The notes: generated from the letters alone by a model not told the origin. Positions 1-7,919 are shown, counted from the stretch's first letter. The stretch is DNA of 64,000 bases from Taishania sp037189645 (GCA_037189645.1 JBBCIY010000004.1:310001-374000); one strand, 5' to 3'. Numbers and translations are program-made.

Positions 1-79
1 CGATCGCCGGGAGCTGTGCGATTGCCTGCTTCGATGCAAGCAGCAGGAAAAGGAGGAAGATGTGTTGTAGTTTTTTCAT
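1..79 (-). CDS. Secreted protein, N-terminal fragment (partial)
   Basis: Only the first 26 codons are inside the window. The frame begins with ATG at 79-77 and reads MKKLQHIF, then a run of Leu/Phe, then a cleavage-like region ending AIAQ, which is a typical Bacteroidota signal peptide (Lys-Lys, hydrophobic core, small residues before Gln). The reading frame is open to the window edge. The mature part is missing, so no function can be given. It is divergent from mtnA. No clear TAnnTTTG box was found on the minus strand between this start and mtnA. Confidence 0.6.
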   Translation of the reverse strand, partial: MKKLQHIFLLFLLLASKQAIAQLPAI

Positions 80-210
80 AATCGTGTTTTCTATTAATAC
101 AAACCTGGGACCCGAAAGGTTGCCCGTGAGAATTGCTGAATGGTGTTTTTTCGCTTCTTCCGGGAATGGTGTATTAGGCGGATCAACGATAGAATGTAAT
201 GTAAAAGCTA

Positions 211-218
211 TATCTTTG
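211..218 (+). promoter_or_regulatory. -7 box upstream of mtnA
   Basis: TATCTTTG matches the Bacteroidota -7 consensus TAnnTTTG and lies 16 nt before the mtnA ATG. No convincing -33 TTG is seen at the usual 19-21 nt spacing, so the call rests on the -7 element alone. Confidence 0.4.
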
Positions 219-234
219 GCAAAAACATTCAAAA

Positions 235-1320
235 ATGAGCAAATTCAGAACCATTTGGACGACAGAAGACCGTTATGTAGAGGTAATTGACCAGAAATTA
301 TTGCCACATCAGCTGGTGACCAGGAAATTGCTGACCTGCAAAGATGCGGAGCTGGCAATTAAGGACATGACGGTACGGGGAGCTCCGTTAATTGGTGCGA
401 CTGCTGCTTACGGAATTTATCTTGCAGTCCGTGAGCTGGTCGAAAAACAGCTGGATGGTTCATTTCTGGATGCTGCTTTTTCCGACCTGACAGCCTCCCG
501 TCCAACGGCGGTTAATTTATTCTGGGCGCTGGATAAGATGCGGGATGCGCTGGACAACTGTGAAGGAGACTTCCTGTCCGTAGCATGGGATACCGCGAAC
601 CAGATCGTGGAAGAAGATGTGGAAACATGCCGGATGATCGGTGTCCATGGTCTGCCGTTCATTGAAGAGATTTCCGGAAGAAAGAATGGTGAAGTAGTCA
701 ATATCCTGACACACTGCAATGCTGGGATGCTGGGTTGCATCGAGTGGGGAACGATTACCTCACCGATCTACCAGGCAATGGAAAAAGGCATCAAAGTACA
801 TGTGTGGGTGGATGAGACGCGTCCCCGTAACCAGGGAAGTAACCTGACGTGCTACGAACTGACCCGCCACAATGTTCCGCATACGCTGATCGTTGACAAT
901 GCCGGAGGGCATCTGATGCAGCACGGATTCGTGGACATGGTAATTGTCGGGACAGACCGGACGACCAGGAACGGAGATGTGGCGAACAAGATCGGAACGT
1001 ATCTGAAAGCGCTGGCAGCAAAAGACAATAACATACCGTTTTACGTAGCGTTGCCTTCCACCACGCTGGATATGGACATGAAAAGCGGTTTTGACATCCC
1101 GATTGAAGAGCGCAGCCAGGATGAGGTAAAATATTTCATCGGGAAATCAACGGCAACGGGAAACATTGATTCTGTGTTGATCTGTCCCGAAACAACACCC
1201 GCAAGCAATTACGGCTTTGATGTTACACCGGCCCGGCTGGTTACAAAGATCATCACAGATCGGGGAGTCTGCAACGCATCCGAAGAGGGATTGCTGGAAT
1301 TGTTCCCGGAGTACAGGTAA
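235..1320 (+). CDS. mtnA: S-methyl-5-thioribose-1-phosphate isomerase
   Basis: Cytoplasmic aldose-ketose isomerase of the methionine salvage pathway, converting methylthioribose-1-phosphate to methylthioribulose-1-phosphate. The 361-residue protein has the normal family length. Visible family motifs are RGAPLIGATAAYG (res. 48-60), the catalytic Cys in THCNAG (C161), and the catalytic Asp in GTDRTTRNGD (D241). The fold is that of the eIF2B-related isomerases, and paralogues include ribose-1,5-bisphosphate isomerase, but the Cys/Asp motifs favour MtnA. The ATG at 235 fits the conserved N-terminus. No other methionine-salvage gene is adjacent. It converges on mutY with only 18 nt between the stops. 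Confidence 0.93.
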   Translation: MSKFRTIWTTEDRYVEVIDQKLLPHQLVTRKLLTCKDAELAIKDMTVRGAPLIGATAAYGIYLAVRELVEKQLDGSFLDAAFSDLTASRPTAVNLFWALDKMRDALDNCEGDFLSVAWDTANQIVEEDVETCRMIGVHGLPFIEEISGRKNGEVVNILTHCNAGMLGCIEWGTITSPIYQAMEKGIKVHVWVDETRPRNQGSNLTCYELTRHNVPHTLIVDNAGGHLMQHGFVDMVIVGTDRTTRNGDVANKIGTYLKALAAKDNNIPFYVALPSTTLDMDMKSGFDIPIEERSQDEVKYFIGKSTATGNIDSVLICPETTPASNYGFDVTPARLVTKIITDRGVCNASEEGLLELFPEYR

Positions 1321-1338
1321 ATTTCCGCGGCCCGCAGC

Positions 1339-2376
1339 TTATTTCAGTTCTGTGCCTGAAGTTTCAAGATACCGGTCGATCAGCCTGGGCAGAGGAATGT
1401 TTTCAAGCTCAGTAAGATCAACCGAAAGCTGCTGCAGCTCTGACGGGATACCCGGGAAATGAAGAAACCGGGTAACAATCCGCTGGTGTGAAAGAATGTG
1501 CTTTACTTCTTTTGAAATGAAAGAAGGTTCCAATCCGTATGTTTCGTTATGATACCGGATCAGCTCCTGTTCAGGGACCGGTACCTCTGATTCGTATAAT
1601 GGAAATTCATACAAATGCTGCCAGATATCCGGTTTTGTTCTTTTTTGTACACAGATCCTGGCATCTTGAGTAAATATCCCGTAGTAAAAGTAGCGTGTGC
1701 GTACTTTGGTCTTCTTTTCTTTAACCGGCCGTGCCGCGACAGTGTTATTGATGAAGGCCAGGCAGCTGTCGTTCAGGATGCAGCTGTTACAATCCGGGTT
1801 GACAGGTATGCACTGCTGGGAGCCGAACTCCATTATTGCCTGGTTGTGTTCGTCCGGAGTATCTTTTGGAATGAGGGAATCCGCGATCTGCTGGAATTCT
1901 TTTTTACCCAAAGTGGAATCTATCGGTGTGCTTATATCGAAATAACGGGATAAGAAACGGTATACGTTGCCATCCACAAGCGCCTTTGCTTCTTTGAATG
2001 CAAAGCTGGAAATAGCCGCCGCAGTATATGGGCCGATTCCTTTCAGCTTTATGATTTCGTCGTAGGTTTCAGGGAATTTCCCATCCAGCTTATCAGCGAT
2101 GAACTTTGCTGTGGCATGCAGGTTCCTTGCCCGGCTGTAATAGCCCAGCCCCTGCCAGTCATTCAGCACCTCCTGCTCCGAAGCTTTTGCCAGATCTTTA
2201 ATTGTGGGATAGTTTTTCGTAAATTTCAGGTAGTAGCTCATTCCCTGGTCTACCCTTGTTTGTTGCAGGATTATTTCCGACAACCAGATTTTATAAGGAT
2301 TTTTGGTTTCTCTCCATGGGAGATTTCTACCATTTTGTCTATACCATTCGGCAATTAGTAGATAAAAATCAGTCAT
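1339..2376 (-). CDS. mutY: A/G-specific adenine DNA glycosylase MutY
   Basis: Base-excision repair enzyme that removes adenine opposite 8-oxoguanine. It has an N-terminal HhH-GPD domain with catalytic Glu34 (LSEIILQQT), the helix-hairpin-helix LKGIGPYTAAA (res. 111-121) and Asp135 in LVDGNV. Four iron-sulfur ligands follow with the classical C-X6-C-X2-C-X5-C spacing (C189, C196, C199, C205). The C-terminal NUDIX-like 8-oxoG recognition domain (about res. 225-340) is present. 345 aa is typical for Bacteroidota MutY. It is divergent from the HU gene, a frequent neighbour in this phylum. Confidence 0.95.
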   Translation of the reverse strand: MTDFYLLIAEWYRQNGRNLPWRETKNPYKIWLSEIILQQTRVDQGMSYYLKFTKNYPTIKDLAKASEQEVLNDWQGLGYYSRARNLHATAKFIADKLDGKFPETYDEIIKLKGIGPYTAAAISSFAFKEAKALVDGNVYRFLSRYFDISTPIDSTLGKKEFQQIADSLIPKDTPDEHNQAIMEFGSQQCIPVNPDCNSCILNDSCLAFINNTVAARPVKEKKTKVRTRYFYYGIFTQDARICVQKRTKPDIWQHLYEFPLYESEVPVPEQELIRYHNETYGLEPSFISKEVKHILSHQRIVTRFLHFPGIPSELQQLSVDLTELENIPLPRLIDRYLETSGTELK

Positions 2377-2434
2377 TTGAGCTAAATTGTGAAAATTTAT
2401 GAATAAAAAGCAAAGGTATAATGAATATCTGATA

Positions 2435-2442
2435 TACTTTTG
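2435..2442 (+). promoter_or_regulatory. -7 box of the HU gene
   Basis: TACTTTTG fits TAnnTTTG and lies 45 nt before the HU start codon, giving a predicted A/T-rich leader of about 40 nt. No good -33 element is apparent. Confidence 0.45.
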
Positions 2443-2487
2443 TAATTGGAAATCACAATGTTGAACATTTAATTAAAATTTTAAGAA

Positions 2488-2778
2488 ATGACTAAAGCAG
2501 ACATCGTTGCAGGTATTGCAGAAGAGACTGGATTGGAAAGAGCTGAAGTATTGAAGACAGTTGAAGCGTTTATGGCTTCTGTTAAAGGTTCTTTGGCAAA
2601 AGGAGAAAATGTTTATTTGCGTGGATTTGGAAGCTTCATCGTTAAGGAAAGAGCTGAAAAAACTGGTCGCAACATTTCTAAAAACACTACAATCATTATT
2701 CCGGCACACAACATCCCGGCTTTCAAACCATCTAAAACATTCGTTGAAGAGGTGAAAAACAAAGTTGCCGTAAAATAA
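2488..2778 (+). CDS. HU/IHF-family DNA-binding protein
   Basis: Small histone-like protein that bends and compacts DNA as a dimer. The 96 residues cover the whole HU fold: the N-terminal helices (MTKADIVAGIAEETG), the RGFGSF turn (about res. 49-54) and the beta-arm with NISKNTTIIIPA, where HU/IHF proteins insert into the minor groove. The arm lacks the usual RNPxTG spelling (here RNISKNT), as is common in Bacteroidota paralogues. It is followed by a hairpin terminator that overlaps a new promoter, and then by a short basic protein and ribonuclease E/G. Confidence 0.93.
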   Translation: MTKADIVAGIAEETGLERAEVLKTVEAFMASVKGSLAKGENVYLRGFGSFIVKERAEKTGRNISKNTTIIIPAHNIPAFKPSKTFVEEVKNKVAVK

Positions 2779-2825
2779 CGACCATTATTTTGTGGATAAA
2801 TTTATTTTTATTTAACAGAATTTGT

Positions 2826-2833
2826 TACCTTTG
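2826..2833 (+). promoter_or_regulatory. -7 box fused to a terminator arm
   Basis: TACCTTTG is a perfect TAnnTTTG box. Its last base immediately precedes the first base of the hairpin at 2834-2858, so the predicted start site falls inside the 5' arm of the upstream gene's terminator. It would drive the 30-aa gene at 2922 and possibly rng. Confidence 0.5.
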
Positions 2834-2867
2834 CACTCCCGTGAAAATTCCGGGAGTGTTTTTTTTT
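2834..2867 (+). terminator. Rho-independent terminator after HU
   Basis: Perfect 8-bp stem CACTCCCG (2834-2841) / CGGGAGTG (2851-2858), 9-nt loop, then nine T (2859-2867). It would terminate HU transcripts. A transcript started from the abutting -7 box would lack most of the 5' arm and so escape it. Confidence 0.8.
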
Positions 2868-2921
2868 CAGATCATGAGAAAAAACAATTGAAAAGAAGTT
2901 ATTAATTAAATATATAAAGTT

Positions 2922-3014
2922 ATGCCAAGCGGTAAAAAAAGAAAGCGACACAAAATGGCTACGCACAAGCGTAAGAAGAGATTAAGGAAAAATCGTCACA
3001 AAAAGAAGAAGTAA
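2922..3014 (+). CDS. 30-aa basic protein (AURKAIP1/COX24-type)
   Basis: A 30-codon frame beginning MPSGKKRKRHKM and ending in four lysines; 18 of the 30 residues are Lys or Arg. Such tiny Lys/Arg/His-rich proteins upstream of ribonuclease E/G are conserved in Bacteroidota and are usually named AURKAIP1/COX24-domain proteins, related to mitoribosomal mS38, so an rRNA-bound ribosomal role is likely. That assignment is recalled family knowledge; the sequence itself shows only an extremely basic peptide. It has its own promoter-like box at 2826 and its own terminator at 3039-3067, so it looks like an independent transcription unit. Confidence 0.75.
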   Translation: MPSGKKRKRHKMATHKRKKRLRKNRHKKKK

Positions 3015-3038
3015 TTTCTAAGATATTCGTGTAGAAAG

Positions 3039-3067
3039 ACTTAGCAGGATTGTCTTGCTAAGTTTTT
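3039..3067 (+). terminator. Terminator after the 30-aa gene
   Basis: Stem ACTTAGCA (3039-3046) / TGCTAAGT (3056-3063), 9-nt loop, then a short T run from 3063. It lies about 30 nt before the rng start, so rng expression probably depends on read-through or an unseen promoter. Confidence 0.65.
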
Positions 3068-3097
3068 CTATTTTACTAACATTTAAATTAAGCTTTC

Positions 3098-4645
3098 GTG
3101 AGTTTAGAACTGGTAGTCGATGTGCGTTCGAACGGCATCTGGCTTGCTCTGTTGAGGGATGGAAAGCTGGTGGAATTACACGAGGAACAGGGAAACACTG
3201 ATTTTGCGGTAGGAGATATCTATCTCGGAAAAGTAAGAAAAGTGGTTCCGAGCCTGAATGCGGCGTTTGTTGATGTAGGATACGAAAAAGACGCGTTCCT
3301 TCATTACCTGGATTTAGGCCCTCAATTTAATTCTTTAAACAAATTTACCAGGGACACCCTGAAAAATAAACAAGGTGTATCGGATCTGCTCTATTTCAAG
3401 ATAGAAAAAGATATTCCGAAAGATGGTAAAGTGTCAGATATTGTTTCTTCTTCTTCACCCATCCTGGTGCAGGTAGCTAAAGAACCTATTTCAAGCAAAG
3501 GTCCGCGTTTGAGTGCTGAAATAACACTTGCGGGAAGATACCTTGTATTGGTTCCGTTTTCCGATAAAATCTCGATCTCTCAAAAGATCAGGGATCCTAA
3601 GGAAAGAGAACGTCTGAAAGAATTGATGGATGCCATCCGTCCTAAAAACTTCGGTGTAATTATCCGGACAGTAGCAGAAAAGAAAAAGGTTGAGCAGATT
3701 GACCAAGATTTAAAAGATTTGTTGGGGAAATGGCGTACGATGCACGCAAACCTTAAGGTTGCCGTTCCTCCAAAACGTGTACTGGGAGAAATGGATAAGA
3801 CAACATCCATTCTCCGTGATATGCTGAATGCTGATTTCACGCATATCCACATTAATAACCCTTCGACTTTTAACGAGTTAAAGGAATATGTGAGCGGGAT
3901 TGCTCCCGGCCGTGAAAAGATATTAAAGCTGTATGATGGCAAGCTCAGCATGTTTGAAAAGTTTGGCATCAACAAGCAGATAAAAACCCTTTTCGGGAAA
4001 AAAGTTCCGCTTCCAAGCGGTGGATACCTGATCATTGAGCACACTGAAGCAATGCACGTAATTGATGTCAACTCCGGTAACAGGAAAGGAGCGGACGGAC
4101 AGGAAAGCAACGCGTTGTCGACCAATATGGAGGCGGCCGAAGAGATCGCCCGTGTATTGCAGTTGCGTGATATGGGTGGAATTGTGTGCATTGATTTCAT
4201 TGACATGCATGACAGAGCGAACAATAAAGCATTGTTCGAGCACCTTAAAACGGTCATGAAATCCGACAGGGCGAAACACAATATTCTGCCTCCTTCCAAG
4301 TTCGGAGTGGTTGAGATCACCCGTCAGCGGGTACGTCCGGAAACGGATATCAATACATCCGAAACCTGCCCGACCTGCAATGGGACGGGAGAAGTACAGG
4401 CGAGCATCCTTTTTGCGGAAGAAATCGAGAACAACCTTCATTTCCTCGTTTCGGACAGGAAAGAAAAGCATGTGACCTTAATGGTGCATCCTTACCTGGA
4501 ATCGCATTTTAAACGAGGTCTGATTTCGAAGCAGCTGAAATGGTTCTTCAAATACAAAAAATGGATTCCTGTCAGAGGAGTAACGGCATACCACTTGCTG
4601 CAGTACTCTTTTATGGATAAAAATAACCAGGAAATTGCACTTTGA
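3098..4645 (+). CDS. rng: Ribonuclease E/G family endoribonuclease
   Basis: Endoribonuclease for rRNA processing and mRNA decay. 515 aa corresponds to RNase G or the catalytic half of RNase E; no C-terminal degradosome scaffold is present. Features in order: an S1-like RNA-binding segment (VGDIYLGKVRKVVPSLNAAF), the DNase-I-like catalytic core with the metal-binding aspartates in IDVNSGN and CIDFIDMHD, and the Zn-link CPTCNGTG that joins dimers. The start is GTG at 3098; the frame aligns with the family N-terminus from LELVVDVRSNG. recX begins one base after its stop, implying translational coupling. Confidence 0.93.
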   Translation: MSLELVVDVRSNGIWLALLRDGKLVELHEEQGNTDFAVGDIYLGKVRKVVPSLNAAFVDVGYEKDAFLHYLDLGPQFNSLNKFTRDTLKNKQGVSDLLYFKIEKDIPKDGKVSDIVSSSSPILVQVAKEPISSKGPRLSAEITLAGRYLVLVPFSDKISISQKIRDPKERERLKELMDAIRPKNFGVIIRTVAEKKKVEQIDQDLKDLLGKWRTMHANLKVAVPPKRVLGEMDKTTSILRDMLNADFTHIHINNPSTFNELKEYVSGIAPGREKILKLYDGKLSMFEKFGINKQIKTLFGKKVPLPSGGYLIIEHTEAMHVIDVNSGNRKGADGQESNALSTNMEAAEEIARVLQLRDMGGIVCIDFIDMHDRANNKALFEHLKTVMKSDRAKHNILPPSKFGVVEITRQRVRPETDINTSETCPTCNGTGEVQASILFAEEIENNLHFLVSDRKEKHVTLMVHPYLESHFKRGLISKQLKWFFKYKKWIPVRGVTAYHLLQYSFMDKNNQEIAL

Positions 4646-4646
4646 C

Positions 4647-5117
4647 ATGAAGTCGGAGTGCAATTTTTCTTTCCTGCAGGCCAAACAGAAAATAGAGGCG
4701 TATTGCGCCTATCAGGACCGCTGTCACTACGAAGTAAGCAATAAACTCTCCCAATGGGGAATTTCAGGAGAACAAAAAGAGCAGCTCATCGCAGACCTGA
4801 TTGTCAACCGTTTTTTAGATGAGGAGCGTTTCGCGGAAAGCTATGTCTCCGGTAAATTCAGGATCAAACACTGGGGAAGGATCAAAATAAGACAGCAGCT
4901 GAAATCCAAATTCGTACCCGAATACTGCATTCAGAAAGCCTTGCGCCAGATTGACGGAGATGAATATTATGCTACGTTAAAACAGCTGGCAGAACGAAAA
5001 TCCGACGAATTGAAGTCAGAACGTGATTCGTGGAAGAAGAAGGCAAAGATCATGCGTTACCTGGCTTCCAAAGGGTTTGAGCAGGACCTGATCTATGAGG
5101 TCATTGCAGGTGAATAA
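4647..5117 (+). CDS. recX: Regulatory protein RecX
   Basis: Three-helix-repeat protein that binds RecA filaments and limits RecA activity. The 156-aa frame shows the RecX layout: an N-terminal repeat (YCAYQDRCHYEVSNKL), the signature LIVNRFLDEERFAESYV, then GRIKIRQQLKSK and a C-terminal repeat ending in RYLASKGFEQDLIYEVI. A TTG at 4635 is in frame, but the ATG at 4647 is chosen because it falls one base after the rng stop and gives the usual length. It ends at a strong bidirectional terminator. Pairing with rng rather than recA suggests only co-transcription, not a shared pathway. Confidence 0.9.
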   Translation: MKSECNFSFLQAKQKIEAYCAYQDRCHYEVSNKLSQWGISGEQKEQLIADLIVNRFLDEERFAESYVSGKFRIKHWGRIKIRQQLKSKFVPEYCIQKALRQIDGDEYYATLKQLAERKSDELKSERDSWKKKAKIMRYLASKGFEQDLIYEVIAGE

Positions 5118-5160
5118 TAGATACATTGCTGGTTGAGCGGAACCAGATCCAATGCTATAC

Positions 5161-5193
5161 AAAAAAGGGGCTTCCATCCGGAAGCCCCTTTTT
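5161..5193. terminator. Bidirectional terminator
   Basis: 9-bp GC-rich stem GGGGCTTCC (5167-5175) / GGAAGCCCC (5180-5188) with an ATCC loop, flanked by A6 on the left and T5 on the right. It serves recX (rightward) and the barrel protein (leftward), which converge here. Confidence 0.9.
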
Positions 5194-5213
5194 AAATAAT
5201 ATTTTTCTACTTA

Positions 5214-6158
5214 TTAGAAGTGGAAAGTCAGGTTCAAACGACCAACTGGTCCGAACAATGGATTGATAATAGAGTTATCCAATCCGAATGAGCTTGTTTT
5301 AGAACCTTCACGAGTGATTTCATGAACTGTTCCTGTTCCAGCTGCCTGACCATCAGTTTCACCAACTGTTTCATAAACGTCAGTTGATTTTCCTGAGATG
5401 TTGAATGCAAGTCCCCATCCTAATTCACCTCCGATAGACAATTTAGGGATGATGAAGTACTCAGCTCCGATGAATGCTCTCAATCCTAAGCTGAAGTTAA
5501 CTCCAGACTTGTGAGAAATCTGACGCAGGTCAATAGCATTACCGTTACCGTCAGCTTCACCGTAAATAACGTTTGTACCGAAATCGTCCGCAGCATCAAC
5601 AACAACCGGGTTTGTAGCAGAAGCTTCTGTCAACGCGTTTCCGTAAGTGTATTTCTCAGATGTGGAAGCGATCAAGAATCCAAGCTCAGCACCGTAGAAA
5701 CCTTGTAAACGTGTGTTTCCTTTTCTTTTTTCGATACCAAAAGTCAATCCAACGTTTGTATAACCGTTTTTCATTTTGTTTTCAACTGTTGGCAATTCAG
5801 ATGGCCAAGGGTTTGTTGCAGGAGGAGTTGCACCACGATCACCAACCATTGTAGTTTCTGAGTTGCTTCCAAATCCTAAACGAATACCTCCACGGAATGC
5901 CATATCATCTTCTACGAAGTACTTTCCTGTGAAAACCATTGAAGGGTTTGATGGAGTCCAGATAGTTCCAGCGTGCGTGTTATCACCAGCTTTTCCGAAG
6001 AAGTTACCGATATAGTTCAACATAGGAACCGCATCAATACCGATAGCCCAATCACCTGCCTCCGGCAAATAATTTTCTCCCTTTCTTGATGTCAAATCTT
6101 GTGCAAAAGCAGAAGTTGCTCCTAGAACAACTGCCACAGCTAAAATAGACTTTTTCAT
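5214..6158 (-). CDS. Outer-membrane beta-barrel protein
   Basis: A 314-aa protein with a clear signal peptide (MKKSILAVAVVLGATSAFAQ, cleavage after AFA) and alternating hydrophobic strands typical of 8-10 strand barrels. It ends LNLTFHF, a C-terminal aromatic beta-signal recognised by the BAM machinery. Gly/Asn/Thr-rich loops (such as the stretch around EASATNPVVVDAADD) suggest surface loops. The specific ligand or function is unknown. It has a plausible promoter immediately upstream and is a single-gene unit between that promoter and the bidirectional terminator. Confidence 0.8.
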   Translation of the reverse strand: MKKSILAVAVVLGATSAFAQDLTSRKGENYLPEAGDWAIGIDAVPMLNYIGNFFGKAGDNTHAGTIWTPSNPSMVFTGKYFVEDDMAFRGGIRLGFGSNSETTMVGDRGATPPATNPWPSELPTVENKMKNGYTNVGLTFGIEKRKGNTRLQGFYGAELGFLIASTSEKYTYGNALTEASATNPVVVDAADDFGTNVIYGEADGNGNAIDLRQISHKSGVNFSLGLRAFIGAEYFIIPKLSIGGELGWGLAFNISGKSTDVYETVGETDGQAAGTGTVHEITREGSKTSSFGLDNSIINPLFGPVGRLNLTFHF

Positions 6159-6184
6159 ATTTTTCTTTTTTTGTTTGGTTTGGG

Positions 6185-6219
6185 CAAATGTACTGAATTT
6201 CCGATTGAAAGGTTACAAA
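6185..6219 (-). promoter_or_regulatory. Promoter of the barrel protein gene
   Basis: On the minus strand TTTG (6219-6216) and TACATTTG (6192-6185) match the Bacteroidota -33 and -7 elements with a 23-nt spacer, slightly longer than the usual 19-21. The ATG follows 26 nt after the -7 box. Confidence 0.55.
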
Positions 6220-6285
6220 AAATAACAGTTTTTTAAACATAGAAATGTTTAGCAAATAATTAAAATACTGAAAATCAGTAGTTTA

Positions 6286-7323
6286 TTATTTTTTCATTTT
6301 TTCAAGGTTTGTGGAAATTGTGAGCATATTATTAAATCCTGCCCTGGAAAAGATGGAAAAACCGTAATCTAAGGAAAAACGTTTGAAGTATAAACCAAAC
6401 CCGAATGAAAAACCGGCCAGTCCGGGTCTGCTTTCCAGTTTCATGGATTGCCGGGTATAATAATCAAACCCGGCTCTGAGGTGCAGGTTCTTTGTGGCGA
6501 GGATTTCCACCTGGTAAGTGAAATGCTGTCCCAGCTTTTCAAAGAACCCGGCTTTTTTTACGGGGATGGTATCTCCGGTCAGCATATCTACTGTCGGCTT
6601 TGCTGTCGGGTCGTTATAGCTCAGGTCCCATTTATTCAGATGATGTGCCAGTAACGAGAACCGGAACGGGGCATGTGCCAGGCGGTAGCTGAGCCCCAAT
6701 TGAAAGTTGGCAGGCAATGGTGCGCGTTTGTCGTTATAGGCATTGAACTGGAGCCCGACATTCTTGAACAACGCTGTTACCAGGAAATTTTCGGATTCAT
6801 TGAGATAGGTACCTCCGATATCTATTGTAGCCCCGTAAGAATTATATACCTCCAGGTGTGAGCCGATGATGTTCAGATTGGCTCCGACGGAAATCCTGGG
6901 GTTCAGCTGATACCCGTACCCGGCTCCTATAATGTATTCAAACGGGCTGAACTCACCCATTTCCACTCCGTTTTTATCAGTGCGTGTCATCTTTCCATAA
7001 GAAACGTAGCGGATACTGGCGGAAATCATTTGCTTTTCGCTCAGCGCATGGCCGTAGCTCACCATACCATAATTGATCCTTCCTGCATGCAATGCCTGGC
7101 TGACACTTATTCCTTTGTGCATTTTTTGATTGAGCAGGGAAGGATTATTGATCCCCAGGTTGATGTCCTGGTCCTTTGCGGTAATGAAATCTCCTCCCAA
7201 CCCGGAGCTTCTTGCGTTGAAATCCAGTCCAAGTAATGCAAACGAAGTCTGCCCGCCAATTTGTGCAACGATAAAATTCCCAATGAGTAAGGAAATGATT
7301 AATAAGGGTGTTTTCATTGACAT
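6286..7323 (-). CDS. porQ: Type IX secretion system protein PorQ
   Basis: Outer-membrane protein of the T9SS, part of the attachment complex region that sorts cargo. 345 aa; signal peptide ending NFIVAQ, followed by the PorQ-type opening GGQTSFALLGLDFNARSSGLGG and beta-strand-rich repeats of the FadL-like (PorV/PorQ) barrel type. Length and the N-terminal pattern distinguish it from PorV and PorP/SprF. Either Met1 (7323) or Met3 may be the start. It sits 32 nt downstream of the phosphoesterase and is probably co-transcribed with it. In many Bacteroidota porQ neighbours cmk; here cmk is 25 kb away. Confidence 0.85.
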   Translation of the reverse strand: MSMKTPLLIISLLIGNFIVAQIGGQTSFALLGLDFNARSSGLGGDFITAKDQDINLGINNPSLLNQKMHKGISVSQALHAGRINYGMVSYGHALSEKQMISASIRYVSYGKMTRTDKNGVEMGEFSPFEYIIGAGYGYQLNPRISVGANLNIIGSHLEVYNSYGATIDIGGTYLNESENFLVTALFKNVGLQFNAYNDKRAPLPANFQLGLSYRLAHAPFRFSLLAHHLNKWDLSYNDPTAKPTVDMLTGDTIPVKKAGFFEKLGQHFTYQVEILATKNLHLRAGFDYYTRQSMKLESRPGLAGFSFGFGLYFKRFSLDYGFSIFSRAGFNNMLTISTNLEKMKK

Positions 7324-7355
7324 TCCAAACGCAAATTAACGACAAAAATTATATC

Positions 7356-7853
7356 TCATACTCTTTTTTCCAATTCAATTACTTCCAGGTCGTGGATCCG
7401 GTCTCCCGTGATGCTGAACCGGAGCAGCGTTTTGACCTGGTGGAATCCTTTGTTTCCGCAGGCTCCGGGATTCATCCACAACATATTGAATTGAGGATCG
7501 AATTTGACCAGTAAAATATGAGAATGGCCGCAGACAAACAATTTCGGTGCTTGCTTCAGGAGCTCTTCATAGGCAGGTTTGGCGTATTTCCCGGGTTTTC
7601 CCGCGATATGCGTCATCAGCACATCTACCTCTTCGATTTTAAACCGGTTGTGCAATGGAACTTCCATTCGTACCTCATGCCCGTCGATATTTCCGTACAC
7701 GGCACGAAGGGGTTTAAACGCCCTTAAGCGGTCGATGACCTCCACATCGCCGATGTCACCTGCATGCCAGATCTCATCTACGTCTTTGAAGTAGTGAAAT
7801 ATCTTAGGATCAAGATCACCATGCGTATCGGAAAGCAGACCTATTTTTACCAT
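7356..7853 (-). CDS. YfcE/MJ0936-type metallophosphoesterase
   Basis: Calcineurin-like phosphodiesterase of 165 aa. The metal-binding motifs appear in order: D-x-H (LLSDTHGD, res. 6-13), GDxxD (HAGDIGDVEV), GNxD (VYGNIDG), H (MTHIAGKPG) and GHSH (about res. 107-110). The YfcE family hydrolyses phosphodiesters and its physiological substrate is usually unknown. The start codon lies 4 nt after a perfect -7 box, which suggests a leaderless mRNA. The gene is divergent from meaB and is followed by porQ. Confidence 0.88.
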   Translation of the reverse strand: MVKIGLLSDTHGDLDPKIFHYFKDVDEIWHAGDIGDVEVIDRLRAFKPLRAVYGNIDGHEVRMEVPLHNRFKIEEVDVLMTHIAGKPGKYAKPAYEELLKQAPKLFVCGHSHILLVKFDPQFNMLWMNPGACGNKGFHQVKTLLRFSITGDRIHDLEVIELEKRV

Positions 7854-7857
7854 AAAG

Positions 7858-7865
7858 CAAAAGTA
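7858..7865 (-). promoter_or_regulatory. -7 box abutting the phosphoesterase start
   Basis: Minus-strand TACTTTTG followed by CTTT and then ATG (7853). With a -7 box centred near -7, the start site would coincide with the start codon. Confidence 0.5.
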
Positions 7866-7873
7866 GTGAGATT

Positions 7874-7896
7874 AATCGGGTTTAATTATCCCGATT
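7874..7896. repeat. Inverted repeat between divergent promoters
   Basis: AATCGGG (7874-7880) / CCCGATT (7890-7896) with a 9-nt A/T-rich spacer. It sits exactly between the outward-facing -7 boxes of the phosphoesterase and meaB. It could be a shared operator, or a hairpin with a short T run on the plus strand; nothing is transcribed rightward into it. Confidence 0.4.
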
Positions 7897-7903
7897 TTTC
7901 AAT

Positions 7904-7911
7904 TATTTTTG
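7904..7911 (+). promoter_or_regulatory. -7 box of meaB
   Basis: TATTTTTG, a perfect TAnnTTTG match, located 8 nt before the meaB ATG, leaving room for at most a few leader nucleotides. Confidence 0.5.
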
Positions 7912-7919
7912 TGTGAACG

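Noticed and set aside
60..290. A 76-codon plus-strand frame before mtnA
   Set aside because: It overlaps both the divergent signal-peptide gene and the start of mtnA, with no domain or promoter support.
3580..4320. A 246-codon open frame on the minus strand
   Set aside because: It lies entirely antisense to the well-supported RNase E/G gene and its translation has no recognisable domain; it is a codon-bias shadow.
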